Of a stretch of 59,998 bases of DNA, positions 10,297-18,985 are shown piece by piece. Where the stretch lies: NCBI GenBank assembly GCA_002352225.1, contig DEIA01000006.1:42504-102501 (forward strand). The letters are read 5' to 3'. Positions within the stretch are counted from its first letter, which is position 1. Every line of letters begins with the position of its first letter. The DNA comes from Flammeovirgaceae bacterium UBA2786 (GTDB taxonomy: Bacteria; Bacteroidota; Bacteroidia; Cytophagales; Cyclobacteriaceae). The notes under the pieces were generated by a model. It saw only the letters and a list, made by a program, of their open reading frames with translations, ran no database searches and was not told the DNA's origin. The translations under genes and the position numbers were made by a program.

Positions 10297-11247
10297 ATGA
10301 ATCTTTTGGATTTTGAAAAGCCCATCGCAGAACTAGAAGGGAAACTGGCCGATATGAAACATCTTGCTAACGATAGCGATGAATCGGTTAAGGGAGCCAT
10401 TCAGGCGTTGGAGAAAAAAATCACCGAATTAAAGAAAGAGACCTTCGATAATCTTACCGGCTGGCAACGCGTGCAGCTTTCGCGCCACCCCGACAGGCCT
10501 TATACCTTAGATTATATATACGAGATCACCACCGATTTTATTGAACTGCATGGCGACCGTTCCGTAAGTGATGACAAAGCCATGATTGGTGGCTTAGGAA
10601 CCATTGACGGCCAGACCTTTATGCTAATTGGCCAGCAGAAAGGCCGCAATACCAAACAACGGCAGCTACGTAATTTTGGAATGGCAAACCCTGAAGGGTA
10701 CCGAAAAGCTCTTCGGTTAATGAAACTTGCCGAGAAGTTTAATAAACCCATTGTAACATTTATCGATACTCCAGGGGCATTTCCAGGCCTTGAAGCCGAA
10801 GAGCGGGGCCAGGGCGAAGCCATTGCGCGTAACCTGAAAGAAATGTTTATGCTTAAGGTTCCGGTTATCTGCATTATTATAGGAGAGGGGGCTTCCGGTG
10901 GTGCATTAGGTATTGCCATTGGCGATCGGGTACTGATGCTTGAAAACTCCTGGTACTCGGTAATCTCGCCCGAAAACTGTTCGGCTATATTATGGCGTAG
11001 TTGGGATTTTAAAGAACAAGCTGCTGAGTTACTAAAGCTGTCATCAAAAGATATGCATGCTCTTAAATTGATTGATGGCGTAATTAAAGAACCCCTGGGT
11101 GGGGCGCATACAGATGTAAAATCGATGGCAGCTGAAGTGAAGAAAGTAATCGTATCGCTTACAGCAGAACTAAATAAACTATCGCCCGAAGAGCGCATCA
11201 ATCAACGAATAGAAAAATTTACCTCCATGGGTGTAGTTAAAGAATAA
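10297..11247 (+). CDS. accA: Acetyl-CoA carboxylase carboxyltransferase subunit alpha
   Basis: 316 residues, the usual length. AccA forms the carboxyltransferase with AccD and moves the carboxyl group from biotin-BCCP to acetyl-CoA, the first committed step of fatty acid synthesis in the cytoplasm. Diagnostic segments are LTGWQRVQLSRHPDRPYTLDYI, FGMANPEGYRKALRLM, TPGAFPGLEAEERGQGEAI and GEGASGGALGI, which builds the oxyanion hole. AccD and the biotin subunits are not in the window. The gene is flanked by a -7 box and a terminator, so it appears monocistronic. Confidence 0.97.
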   Translation: MNLLDFEKPIAELEGKLADMKHLANDSDESVKGAIQALEKKITELKKETFDNLTGWQRVQLSRHPDRPYTLDYIYEITTDFIELHGDRSVSDDKAMIGGLGTIDGQTFMLIGQQKGRNTKQRQLRNFGMANPEGYRKALRLMKLAEKFNKPIVTFIDTPGAFPGLEAEERGQGEAIARNLKEMFMLKVPVICIIIGEGASGGALGIAIGDRVLMLENSWYSVISPENCSAILWRSWDFKEQAAELLKLSSKDMHALKLIDGVIKEPLGGAHTDVKSMAAEVKKVIVSLTAELNKLSPEERINQRIEKFTSMGVVKE

Positions 11248-11278
11248 CATCCTAAAATTCAGAATATAAATCTAAATT

Positions 11279-11306
11279 GAGGTCGTGTTAAACGACCTCT
11301 TTTTTA
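11279..11306 (+). terminator. Intrinsic terminator after accA
   Basis: GAGGTCGT and ACGACCTC form a perfect 8-bp stem around a GTTAA loop and are followed by a T-run. Confidence 0.88.
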
Positions 11307-11317
11307 TTTAAACTCCT

Positions 11318-12163
11318 ATGAACTTACACGTAATTAATACCGGTTTTTTTAAGTTAGATGGTGGAGCCATGTTTGGTGTGGTTCCTAAATCAATCTGGCA
11401 AAAAACAAACCCACCCGATGAACGGAACCTCTGCAACTGGGCCATGCGGTGCTTGCTGGTTGAAGAAGGTAATACCCTTATGCTAATTGATAATGGCTTA
11501 GGCGATAAGCAAGACGAGAAATTTTTTAGTCATTATTTTCTAAATGGAAACGATTCGCTCGAACACTCTCTTAGCCGGGCCGGTTTTTCAACGAGCGATA
11601 TAACAGACATGTTTCTTAGTCATTTACACTTCGACCATTGTGGCGGTGGAATAAAAAAAGAGGGAGATAAACTGATCCCAACTTTTTCAAAAGCAACCTA
11701 CTGGTCTAACGAAGAACATTGGCAATGGGCCACAAAACCAAATGCCCGCGAAAAAGCGAGTTTTCTCAAAGAAAACATTTTACCCATACAAGAGAGTGGA
11801 CAGCTTAAATTTATCAATGAAAAAGAAGGACATAGCAACCTGTTTCATTTCATGGATATCTTCTATGCATCGGGCCATACCGATAAAATGATGATTCCTA
11901 AAATCAGATATAAAAGTTATACAATCTGCTTTATGGCCGATCTGTTGCCCTCTGTGGGGCACATACCCTTGCCCTATGTAATGGGTTACGATACACGGCC
12001 TTTAATTACGCTGGAAGAGAAGGCTGCCTTTTTAAATGAAGCGGCCGATAATCAGTACATTTTGTTTTTGGAGCACGATCCGGTAAATGAATGTTGTACA
12101 GTACAAAGAACAGAAAAGGGTGTGCGCCTGGATAAAACTTTTGCATTAAAAGATATTTTATGA
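11318..12163 (+). CDS. MBL-fold metallo-hydrolase
   Basis: 281 residues with the metallo-beta-lactamase signature HLHFDH at 102-107, a preceding LIDNGLG strand and a later SGHTDKM histidine. No signal peptide is seen, so it is probably cytoplasmic. It belongs to the broad hydrolase group that includes quorum-quenching lactonases and other thioester/ester hydrolases; the substrate cannot be read from sequence. Its TGA overlaps the next gene's ATG (ATGA), so it is the first gene of a translationally coupled four-gene run that also contains a patatin and an acyltransferase. A lipid-related ester substrate is an inference from that setting. Confidence 0.88.
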   Translation: MNLHVINTGFFKLDGGAMFGVVPKSIWQKTNPPDERNLCNWAMRCLLVEEGNTLMLIDNGLGDKQDEKFFSHYFLNGNDSLEHSLSRAGFSTSDITDMFLSHLHFDHCGGGIKKEGDKLIPTFSKATYWSNEEHWQWATKPNAREKASFLKENILPIQESGQLKFINEKEGHSNLFHFMDIFYASGHTDKMMIPKIRYKSYTICFMADLLPSVGHIPLPYVMGYDTRPLITLEEKAAFLNEAADNQYILFLEHDPVNECCTVQRTEKGVRLDKTFALKDIL

Positions 12164-12924
12164 AGCGTGGCCTGGTCTTATCGGGTGGTGGTGCACGAGG
12201 TATTGTACACATTGGTGTACTTAAAGCACTTGATGAAATGGGCATTACGTTCGATTGCATTTCCGGAACAAGTGCAGGCTCTATTGTAGGCGCACTTTAT
12301 GCAGCTGGTCATAAACCCGATAGCATATTCGATCTTGTAAAGAACCTGAGTGTTTTTAAAGCCGTTCGGCCGGCCTTTGCATGGACTGGCTTGCTTACGT
12401 TAGATGGCCTTAAAGACGTGTTGATAAAGAATATTCCGAATAATGATTTTAATAAACTTAAAATCCCCCTAACAATTGCGGCAACAGATATTAAGAATGG
12501 ACAAATACACTATTTCAACAATGGCGAATTAATTCCGGCTGTACTGGCATCCAGCAGCATTCCAGCTATTTTTAATCCGGTGCATCTTAATGGTAAATTA
12601 TATGTGGATGGTGGTATACTGGATAACTTTCCCGTAAAGGCAATACGCAACCAATGCGATATAGTAATAGGTTGCCACTGTAACCATATCAGTTCTAATT
12701 TTGATGTAACCAATATTAAACTTGTGGTAGAACGAAGTTTACTTATTGCCATACATGCCAATACGGAAGTAAGTCGTAGCTTATGTGATGTGGTTATCGA
12801 ACCACCCGGTATGGACCGTTTTAGTAGCCTGGATTTAAGTAAAGTGAACGAAATATTTGAGTACGGATACCGATTTACAAAAGATAATTTTTCAGCTGCA
12901 ACCTTTCAAAAAATAGAGGCATGA
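12160..12924 (+). CDS. Patatin-like phospholipase (RssA/NTE type)
   Basis: 254 residues. The patatin oxyanion-hole loop GGGARG is at 9-14, the nucleophile Ser38 is in GTSAG, and the catalytic Asp150 is in VDGGILDNFPV, giving the Ser-Asp dyad of acyl hydrolases. No signal peptide, so it should act at the inner face of the membrane on phospholipids or lysophospholipids. It overlaps both neighbours by four bases. Its position ahead of a 1-acylglycerol-phosphate acyltransferase-like gene would suit deacylation and reacylation of membrane lipids, which is an inference. Confidence 0.9.
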   Translation: MKRGLVLSGGGARGIVHIGVLKALDEMGITFDCISGTSAGSIVGALYAAGHKPDSIFDLVKNLSVFKAVRPAFAWTGLLTLDGLKDVLIKNIPNNDFNKLKIPLTIAATDIKNGQIHYFNNGELIPAVLASSSIPAIFNPVHLNGKLYVDGGILDNFPVKAIRNQCDIVIGCHCNHISSNFDVTNIKLVVERSLLIAIHANTEVSRSLCDVVIEPPGMDRFSSLDLSKVNEIFEYGYRFTKDNFSAATFQKIEA

Positions 12925-14924
12925 CTTCTTCTGATTTCAAAAACGAGATTCTTCAAGGAATTCCTGATACCCTTCCCGAAAAAAAGGCATTTGATGCAAC
13001 TGCCAATCACGCTCCCAAACGAAAAGATATTTTATCCAGAGCGGAAAAAAAACTTGCAATACAGAACGCCCTCCGGTATTTCCACCCAAAACACCATGCT
13101 GTACTGGCTCCGGAGTTTCTGGAAGAATTAAATTCCTATGGCCGCATTTATATGTATCGATTTAGGCCTGAGTATAAAATGTTCGCACGGGCTATCGAAG
13201 CCTATCCGGCAAAGTCGTTGCAGGCTGCAGCCATCATGCTCATGATTCAAAATAATCTTGACCCTGCTGTAGCACAACATCCGCACGAGTTAATCACCTA
13301 CGGAGGCAATGGTGCCGTATTTCAAAACTGGGCTCAGTATCTGCTCACCATGAAGTATCTGGCTACTATGACTGACGAGCAAACCCTGCACATGTATTCC
13401 GGTCATCCTATGGGTTTATTTCCATCATCGAAAGAAGCGCCACGCGTAGTAGTAACAAACGGCATGATGATTCCCAATTATTCTAAACCTGATGACTGGG
13501 AAAAATTTAATGCACTGGGTGTAACACAATACGGCCAGATGACTGCAGGAAGTTATATGTACATAGGGCCGCAAGGTATTGTGCATGGCACTAACATTAC
13601 CATCTTAAATGCCGGAAGAAAAATTTCAAAACAAGGTGAGGGCCTGGCCGGAAAATTATTTTTGACTTCCGGGCTGGGAGGAATGAGCGGGGCACAACCA
13701 AAAGCCGGAAATATAGCAGGCTGCATTACGGTGGTAGCCGAAGTTAATCCAAAGGCAACTCAAAAAAGACATGAACAAGGCTGGGTAGATGAAGTACTTG
13801 CCGATCTTGATAAACTTGTTACCCGTGTTCGTGATGCAAAAAAAAATAAAGAAGTTGTTTCCATCGCTTATCAGGGTAACGTAGTTGATGTTTGGGAAAA
13901 ATTTGATAGCGAAAACATTTTTGTTGAAATAGGTTCAGATCAAACATCACTTCATAATCCTTGGGCAGGAGGTTACTATCCTGCCGGATTGAGTTATGAA
14001 GATTCTAATCGTATGATGGCTGCCAAGCCCGATGAATTTAAAAAGCAAGTTCAGCTTACCTTGCGCAGGCATGCTGCCGCAATTCATAAGCATGCGGTTA
14101 AAGGAACTTACTTTTTTGATTATGGGAATGCCTTTTTGTTAGAAGCTTCGCGAGCTGGTGCCGATGTAATGGCAGCAGATGGAATTACTTTCCGGTATCC
14201 TTCTTATGTGCAGGATATAATGGGACCCATGTGTTTTGATTATGGCTTTGGGCCATTTCGCTGGGTTTGTACATCTGCAAAAGAATCTGATTTAGACTAT
14301 ACCGATAACCTTGCTCATACAGTTCTGGAAGAAATTTATGCTAAGGCTGATAATCAGATTAAAGGACAACTGATGGATAACATGGAGTGGATTAAATCGG
14401 CCAAAGCAAATAAGCTGGTGGTTGGTTCGCAGGCCAGAATCCTATATGCTAATTCAGAAGGAAGAATAAAAATTGCCGAAGCGTTTAACCAGGCTATTCG
14501 CTCGGGAAAAATAGGACCGGTAGTGCTGGGGCGCGATCATCACGATGTATCCGGTACCGATAGTCCGTATCGCGAAACATCTAATATTTATGATGGTTCG
14601 CGTTTTACGGCTGACATGGCTATTCATAATGTAATAGGCGATTCGTTCAGAGGTGCTACCTGGGTCTCTATTCATAACGGTGGCGGAGTAGGGTGGGGCG
14701 AAGTGATTAACGGAGGCTTTGGCCTGCTGCTGGATGGAAGTACCGATGCCGATCGAAAGCTAAAGAACATGCTTTATTTTGATGTGAACAATGGAATTGC
14801 CCGCAGAGCATGGGCACGCAATTCAGGTGCGCTTGATACGATCGAAGCAGAGCAATCAGATACCCTGCAGGTTACTATTCCATATCAGGCCGATACCCAA
14901 TTTTTGGATCGGATAATAGTATGA
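12921..14924 (+). CDS. hutU: Urocanate hydratase
   Basis: 667 residues, slightly longer than the ~560-residue enzymes because of an N-terminal extension common in Bacteroidota. The enzyme uses tightly bound NAD+ to hydrate urocanate to imidazolone propionate in histidine breakdown. Visible hallmarks are ITYGGNGAVFQNW, the glycine-rich NAD loop TSGLGGMSGAQPKA, the region around a conserved cysteine (Cys438 in GPMCFDYGFGPFRW), VLGRDHHDVSGTDSPYRET and HNGGGVGWGEV. hutH, hutI and hutG are absent here; instead the gene is coupled by ATGA overlaps to a patatin upstream and an acyltransferase downstream, an unusual context. Confidence 0.96.
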   Translation: MTSSDFKNEILQGIPDTLPEKKAFDATANHAPKRKDILSRAEKKLAIQNALRYFHPKHHAVLAPEFLEELNSYGRIYMYRFRPEYKMFARAIEAYPAKSLQAAAIMLMIQNNLDPAVAQHPHELITYGGNGAVFQNWAQYLLTMKYLATMTDEQTLHMYSGHPMGLFPSSKEAPRVVVTNGMMIPNYSKPDDWEKFNALGVTQYGQMTAGSYMYIGPQGIVHGTNITILNAGRKISKQGEGLAGKLFLTSGLGGMSGAQPKAGNIAGCITVVAEVNPKATQKRHEQGWVDEVLADLDKLVTRVRDAKKNKEVVSIAYQGNVVDVWEKFDSENIFVEIGSDQTSLHNPWAGGYYPAGLSYEDSNRMMAAKPDEFKKQVQLTLRRHAAAIHKHAVKGTYFFDYGNAFLLEASRAGADVMAADGITFRYPSYVQDIMGPMCFDYGFGPFRWVCTSAKESDLDYTDNLAHTVLEEIYAKADNQIKGQLMDNMEWIKSAKANKLVVGSQARILYANSEGRIKIAEAFNQAIRSGKIGPVVLGRDHHDVSGTDSPYRETSNIYDGSRFTADMAIHNVIGDSFRGATWVSIHNGGGVGWGEVINGGFGLLLDGSTDADRKLKNMLYFDVNNGIARRAWARNSGALDTIEAEQSDTLQVTIPYQADTQFLDRIIV

Positions 14925-15478
14925 TGCGCCCCATCTACATATTGATTTTTAAATTGATGGGCTGGAAAGTAACAGGCGCTTTTCCAAATAACTTAAAAAA
15001 ATACATTATAGCCGTTGCACCCCATACCAGCAACTGGGATTTTCCAGTAGGTGTTATGGCCCGAAGTATTCTTGGCTTGCAGCGAGCAAGGTTTCTGGGC
15101 AAACATTCACTTTTTAAACCACCGTTTGGATGGTTTTTCAGATGGCTGGGCGGCTATCCGGTAGATCGATCCAATAAACATGATATGGTGCAACAAGTGG
15201 TTGATATTTTTAATAGCCATGAGGAATTTATTTTAGCGCTGGCTCCAGAGGGTACCCGTAAAAAAGTAGATAAGCTACGTACAGGATTCTACTATATAGC
15301 GTTAGGAGCTAAGGTTCCGATTATACCATGTGGTTTTGATTTTGCCATAAAACGAATTGTAATAGGAGACGCCTTGATGCCCTCAGGAGAAATTGATAAG
15401 GATATTCATCAACTAATCGGGTTTTACAGTAAAATAAAAGGCAAAAACCCCGAGTTAGGAATATTGGCGCAACAGTAG
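14921..15478 (+). CDS. 1-acyl-sn-glycerol-3-phosphate acyltransferase-like (PlsC family)
   Basis: 185 residues. The acyltransferase motif I appears as APHTSNWDFPVG (H-x4-D), motif II around GGYPVDRS and motif III as LAPEGTRKKVDKLRTGFYYIA. This is the short glycerol acyltransferase group seen often in Bacteroidota. It should transfer an acyl chain to a lysophosphatidic acid-like acceptor at the membrane. It begins at an ATGA overlap with hutU and its stop lies inside the descending arm of the operon terminator. Confidence 0.9.
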   Translation: MMRPIYILIFKLMGWKVTGAFPNNLKKYIIAVAPHTSNWDFPVGVMARSILGLQRARFLGKHSLFKPPFGWFFRWLGGYPVDRSNKHDMVQQVVDIFNSHEEFILALAPEGTRKKVDKLRTGFYYIALGAKVPIIPCGFDFAIKRIVIGDALMPSGEIDKDIHQLIGFYSKIKGKNPELGILAQQ

Positions 15479-15490
15479 GGGTTTTTTTTT
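15443..15490 (+). terminator. Terminator overlapping the acyltransferase 3' end
   Basis: AAAAACCCC (15443-15451) pairs with GGGGTTTTT (15478-15486), leaving a 26-base loop, and continues into more T residues. The stem begins inside the coding sequence. Confidence 0.6.
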
Positions 15491-15522
15491 CGTAAATTGT
15501 CTTAAACCAAACCTTATACTTT

Positions 15523-16098
15523 ATGAAAAAGATCGTTGTTACTGTAGTAGCAGTTCTACTTACTGTTACCGCGTTTGCTCAGTTTACAAACCAGGGCACC
15601 TTACTGTTAGGAGGTTCAAGCAATCTTGGATTAAGCTTTCTATCTGAAAAATTTAAATTAAGTGGGGGCGATTTTCAGGATGGAGATAAAATAACATCCT
15701 TCAATATTTCTCCACAAGTGGGTTACTTTGTAATCGACAATCTGGCGGTTGGAGCCGGTTTAGATTTTAATTCAACAAAATTTAAAAACGACAACTCACA
15801 ATTAACTTCCTCCACCATAACATTCGGTCCCTTTGCGCGTTATTATTTTGATAAATTCTATGCTGAAGGTAATGTAGGTTTCGGAAGCTCGAAATCTGAT
15901 AGTGGAAACGGTGAAATTAAAAATACCCTTTCTGCCTGGAGTATTGGTGGCGGGTATGCTCTGTTGCTTAGCGATGCGGTAGCCATCGAACCTCAGGTTG
16001 GTTATTTGTCTTCTTCTACTAAAGATCAAAGCGATGGAGTAAACAAGCATTCCGGTATCTTCATTAGCCTTACGTTATTTGTATATCTTTCAAAATAA
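15523..16098 (+). CDS. Outer membrane beta-barrel protein
   Basis: 191 residues with a signal peptide (MKKIVVTVVAVLLTVTAFAQ) and alternating hydrophobic strands rich in G, Y and F, for example FNISPQVGYFVIDNLAVGAGLDF and YYFDKFYAEGNVGFG, ending in an aromatic-rich final strand (GIFISLTLFVYL). This matches the small eight-stranded barrel proteins of Bacteroidota (OmpW/porin-like families). Function is unknown. It is followed by a second barrel gene 48 bases on, so the two may be co-transcribed. Confidence 0.8.
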   Translation: MKKIVVTVVAVLLTVTAFAQFTNQGTLLLGGSSNLGLSFLSEKFKLSGGDFQDGDKITSFNISPQVGYFVIDNLAVGAGLDFNSTKFKNDNSQLTSSTITFGPFARYYFDKFYAEGNVGFGSSKSDSGNGEIKNTLSAWSIGGGYALLLSDAVAIEPQVGYLSSSTKDQSDGVNKHSGIFISLTLFVYLSK

Positions 16099-16146
16099 TC
16101 TATTCGTTGGCCTGTTATTTGTTAACCTGATTCTAAAATTAACTGT

Positions 16147-16761
16147 ATGAAAAAAATTATTGCTTTCATTTTTGCTGTATCTGGTATTGCCTTAGCCAAT
16201 CAGGCCCATGCGCAGGCTCATTTTGCATTAGGAATAAAAGGCGGTCCTAATTTTGCAAAAGTAGATGTAAACGATCCAGAAGCTTCCTGGAAAGGAAGAA
16301 CTGGATTTCATGGTGGCGCTTTTGCCTTAATTAAGCTCACTAAAATCGGGATTCAACCTGAGCTCTTATTTTCACAACAAGGCTCTAAGATAAAGTTCAA
16401 TTCACAGGATTATGATGCCAATTTTAGTTATGTGAATATTCCTGTTATACTAAAATTGTATACCGTTGCCGGTATAAACCTGCAGGCTGGGCCGCAATTT
16501 GGTTTCTTAACCACAGCTGAATCTGATTACAACCCGATTACACATTCACCCCAAAATGGTACAGATTTAAAAAATGCGTACAAAAAATCGGACCTTAGTT
16601 TGGCCTTGGGCGCTGGTTGGGATTTGCCCTTTGGATTAACAATAGATGCACGTTATAATCTTGGGTTGTCTAAGATTGAAGACAATCCATCTTTGGAAAC
16701 CACTAAGAACCAGGTGTTTCAGGTTTCAGTTGGGTATAAACTGATTAAAATCGGTAAATAA
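16147..16761 (+). CDS. Porin-family / PorT-like outer membrane barrel protein
   Basis: 204 residues with a signal peptide ending AHAQA. The mature part has the typical start of Bacteroidota 'porin family' barrels (FALGIKGGPNFAKVD), repeated YVNIPVILKLY and LQAGPQFGFL strands and a last strand VFQVSVGYKLIKIGK. It is likely an eight-stranded outer-membrane barrel of unknown role. It lies directly before a strong terminator, closing the two-gene barrel unit. Confidence 0.82.
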   Translation: MKKIIAFIFAVSGIALANQAHAQAHFALGIKGGPNFAKVDVNDPEASWKGRTGFHGGAFALIKLTKIGIQPELLFSQQGSKIKFNSQDYDANFSYVNIPVILKLYTVAGINLQAGPQFGFLTTAESDYNPITHSPQNGTDLKNAYKKSDLSLALGAGWDLPFGLTIDARYNLGLSKIEDNPSLETTKNQVFQVSVGYKLIKIGK

Positions 16762-16774
16762 GAGTAAATGACTC

Positions 16775-16810
16775 AAAAAAAGGCCGCCTTCAAGCGGCCT
16801 TTTTTTTTTT
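16775..16810 (+). terminator. Strong intrinsic terminator before folC
   Basis: AGGCCGC and GCGGCCT pair perfectly around CTTCAA, flanked by an A-run and followed by ten T residues. It sits in the region an upstream ATG at 16768 would include in folC, which argues against that start. Confidence 0.92.
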
Positions 16811-16836
16811 ATGCAAAGCGAATAATTTCGCGGGCC

Positions 16837-18108
16837 ATGAATTACCCGGAGACACTTGCTTATCTCTACAATAACTTGCCAATGTTTCAACGGGTTGGGG
16901 CAAGTGCGTTTAAAAAAGACTTAACCAATACCCTTGCTTTGTGTAAAGCATTAGGTAATCCTCACCAAAAATTCAAAAGCATTCATATTGCCGGTACAAA
17001 TGGAAAGGGCAGTACTTCGCATATGTTGGCGGCAATTCTTCAATCGGCAGGTTACAAAACCGGGCTTTACACATCTCCGCATCTAAAAGAGTTCACCGAG
17101 CGAATCCGGTTAAATGGAAAAGAAATAGGCCGTGATTTTGTAACAGACTTTGTAGAACGAGTTAAACCACAACTTGAGTTTATCAAACCTTCTTTTTTTG
17201 AAATTACGGTGGCTATGGCATTCGATTTTTTCGCATCAGAAAAAGTTGATATCGCGGTAATTGAAACCGGGTTAGGCGGAAGGTTGGATTCTACTAATGT
17301 AATTACACCTGTACTTTCTGTTATTACCAACATCAGTTGGGATCATATGGATATGTTGGGCGATTCATTACCAGCTATTGCATACGAAAAGGCAGGAATT
17401 ATTAAACCCAACATTCCTGTAGTGATAAGTGAAACACAAACCGAAATACAGCACGTATTCGAATCAAAGGCATTAGAAACGAAGAGTAAAATTATTTTTG
17501 CCGATAAACACTATCAGGTTCTTAAGCAAGAAGAAAAATTTGAAATCAATAATTTGGGACACTGGTTTATACTCGAGAGCGATTTAAAAGGCTCTTACCA
17601 AAGTAAAAACATAGCGGGTGTATTAACAGCAACAGACGAGTTAAGAACACTAGGCTTTACTATTCCTGAACCATCTGTACTAACCGGGTTAAAGAATGTT
17701 ACAGCCCTTACAGGATTAAAGGGCCGATGGCAAATACTTAGTAATGCACCGCTAACCATTTGCGACACCGGGCACAATGAAGCCGGTATCCGTGAAATTC
17801 TTAAACAATTAAACGATGTGAATTTTAAAAACCTTCATTGGGTATGGGGAATGGTTAAAGACAAAGATGTTTCAAAAATTATTAACCTGCTTCCTAAAGC
17901 AGCTCAATATTATTTTTGTCAGGCAACTATTCCGCGGGCCATGGATGCCGCTACATTAGCACAATATGCTAAAGCCGCTGGACTGAACGGATTAGTTGTT
18001 GCAGATGTAAACGAAGCGATACAAACCGCCAGAAGAAATGCGGCAGCAGGTGATTTAATTCTGATAGGAGGAAGTACTTTTGTGGTTGCTGAAATTGATA
18101 ATTTGTGA
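16837..18108 (+). CDS. folC: Bifunctional dihydrofolate synthase / folylpolyglutamate synthase
   Basis: 423 residues from the ATG at 16837 (MNYPETLAYLYNNLPMFQ), the conserved Bacteroidota start; the in-frame ATG at 16768 would translate through the terminator hairpin and is rejected. FolC adds glutamate to dihydropteroate and then to folates, using ATP, in the cytoplasm. Visible motifs: P-loop IAGTNGKGSTSHML, TSPHLKEFTERIR, ETGLGGRLDSTNV, ITNISWDHMD, EKAGIIK and ICDTGHNEAGI. Its stop overlaps the trmB start (GTGA), so the two are translationally coupled. Confidence 0.95.
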   Translation: MNYPETLAYLYNNLPMFQRVGASAFKKDLTNTLALCKALGNPHQKFKSIHIAGTNGKGSTSHMLAAILQSAGYKTGLYTSPHLKEFTERIRLNGKEIGRDFVTDFVERVKPQLEFIKPSFFEITVAMAFDFFASEKVDIAVIETGLGGRLDSTNVITPVLSVITNISWDHMDMLGDSLPAIAYEKAGIIKPNIPVVISETQTEIQHVFESKALETKSKIIFADKHYQVLKQEEKFEINNLGHWFILESDLKGSYQSKNIAGVLTATDELRTLGFTIPEPSVLTGLKNVTALTGLKGRWQILSNAPLTICDTGHNEAGIREILKQLNDVNFKNLHWVWGMVKDKDVSKIINLLPKAAQYYFCQATIPRAMDAATLAQYAKAAGLNGLVVADVNEAIQTARRNAAAGDLILIGGSTFVVAEIDNL

Positions 18109-18764
18109 AAAGTAAGTTAAAGCGATTTGAAATTATTTCGAACCGGGAAAATGTAATAGAGCCGGGCAAAGAAATATTTCTTAAAATAAAAGGAAAGTGG
18201 AATGTTGATTACTTTAATCGCGATAAACCAATAACGCTTGAACTGGCCTGCGGACGGGGTGAGTATTCGGTAGGTATGGCAAAACTGTTTCCAGATCGTA
18301 ACTTTATTGGTGTAGATAAGAAAGGCGACCGACTTTGGAAAGGAAGTACCTGGGCAGTTGAAGATCAACTTAACAATGTTGCTTTTTTGCGAACTGAGAT
18401 TTTGTTTATTGAAAGTTTTATCGAATCAGGCGAAGTGGATGAAATCTGGCTTACGTTTCCAGACCCTCGTCCAAAATTACGAGATGCCAAACGCAGGCTT
18501 TCCAGTAGCAGGTACATTGATATGTATAAAAAACTGTTACGGCCAGGTGGCTACTTCAGATTTAAAACAGATAATACTGATCTGTTTAATTTTACTTTAG
18601 AGGAATTAGCCTTACGGAACGACCTGGAAGACTATCAATTTACACACGACTTGTATAATTCTAACCTCCGGCCCGAGTGTTACGATATTAAAACCCGCTA
18701 CGAAGAAATGTTTGCCGCCAAGGGTGAGAAAATAAAATATTTACGCTTACGATTTAAGCAATAA
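18105..18764 (+). CDS. trmB: tRNA (guanine(46)-N7)-methyltransferase
   Basis: 219 residues from a GTG that overlaps the folC stop. TrmB uses S-adenosylmethionine to make m7G46 in the variable loop of tRNAs. Diagnostic parts are LELACGRGEYSVGMA (SAM-binding loop), FIGVDKKGDRLWKG, EIWLTFPDPRPKLRDAKRRL (RNA and SAM binding) and FRFKTDN near the C-terminal third. Length is normal. No ATG lies near enough to replace the GTG start. Confidence 0.94.
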   Translation: MKSKLKRFEIISNRENVIEPGKEIFLKIKGKWNVDYFNRDKPITLELACGRGEYSVGMAKLFPDRNFIGVDKKGDRLWKGSTWAVEDQLNNVAFLRTEILFIESFIESGEVDEIWLTFPDPRPKLRDAKRRLSSSRYIDMYKKLLRPGGYFRFKTDNTDLFNFTLEELALRNDLEDYQFTHDLYNSNLRPECYDIKTRYEEMFAAKGEKIKYLRLRFKQ

Positions 18765-18827
18765 CATTCTGGTAACGTACCCTTTACTGTAGAGTAACAA
18801 TCTGTTCTGAATTTTGCAGCAGAACAG

Positions 18828-18985
18828 ATGGGTAAACGAAAGCGCGAAGTCGAACTGGTTATCATCTCAGACACACACCTGGGCACCTATGGCTAAGCAT
18901 ACAAAAAAAAACATATCTTGATATCTCGTTTGAAGATGTGGCAGGTAAAGCGGTGGAAAAAGCAATAGGAAAATTTAAGGACTAA
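18828..18985 (+). pseudogene. Remnant of a metallophosphoesterase (UDP-2,3-diacylglucosamine diphosphatase-like)
   Basis: An ATG opens MGKRKREVELVIISDTHLGTYG, exactly the start of the Bacteroidota LpxH-like/metallophosphoesterase family (SDxHLGTYG metal motif), but TAA ends it after 22 codons at 18894-18896. A different frame then runs KTYLDISFEDVAGKAVEKAIG to a stop at 18983-18985, which may be the remnant of a C-terminus, possibly of another gene. So most of the gene has been deleted. A perfect 10-bp inverted repeat (ATCTGTTCTG / CAGAACAGAT, 18800-18829) covers the old start codon. Confidence 0.65.

Noticed and set aside
10512..11201. 229-residue frame antisense to accA
   Set aside because: It is the complement of a well-conserved enzyme gene and shows shadow-like composition.
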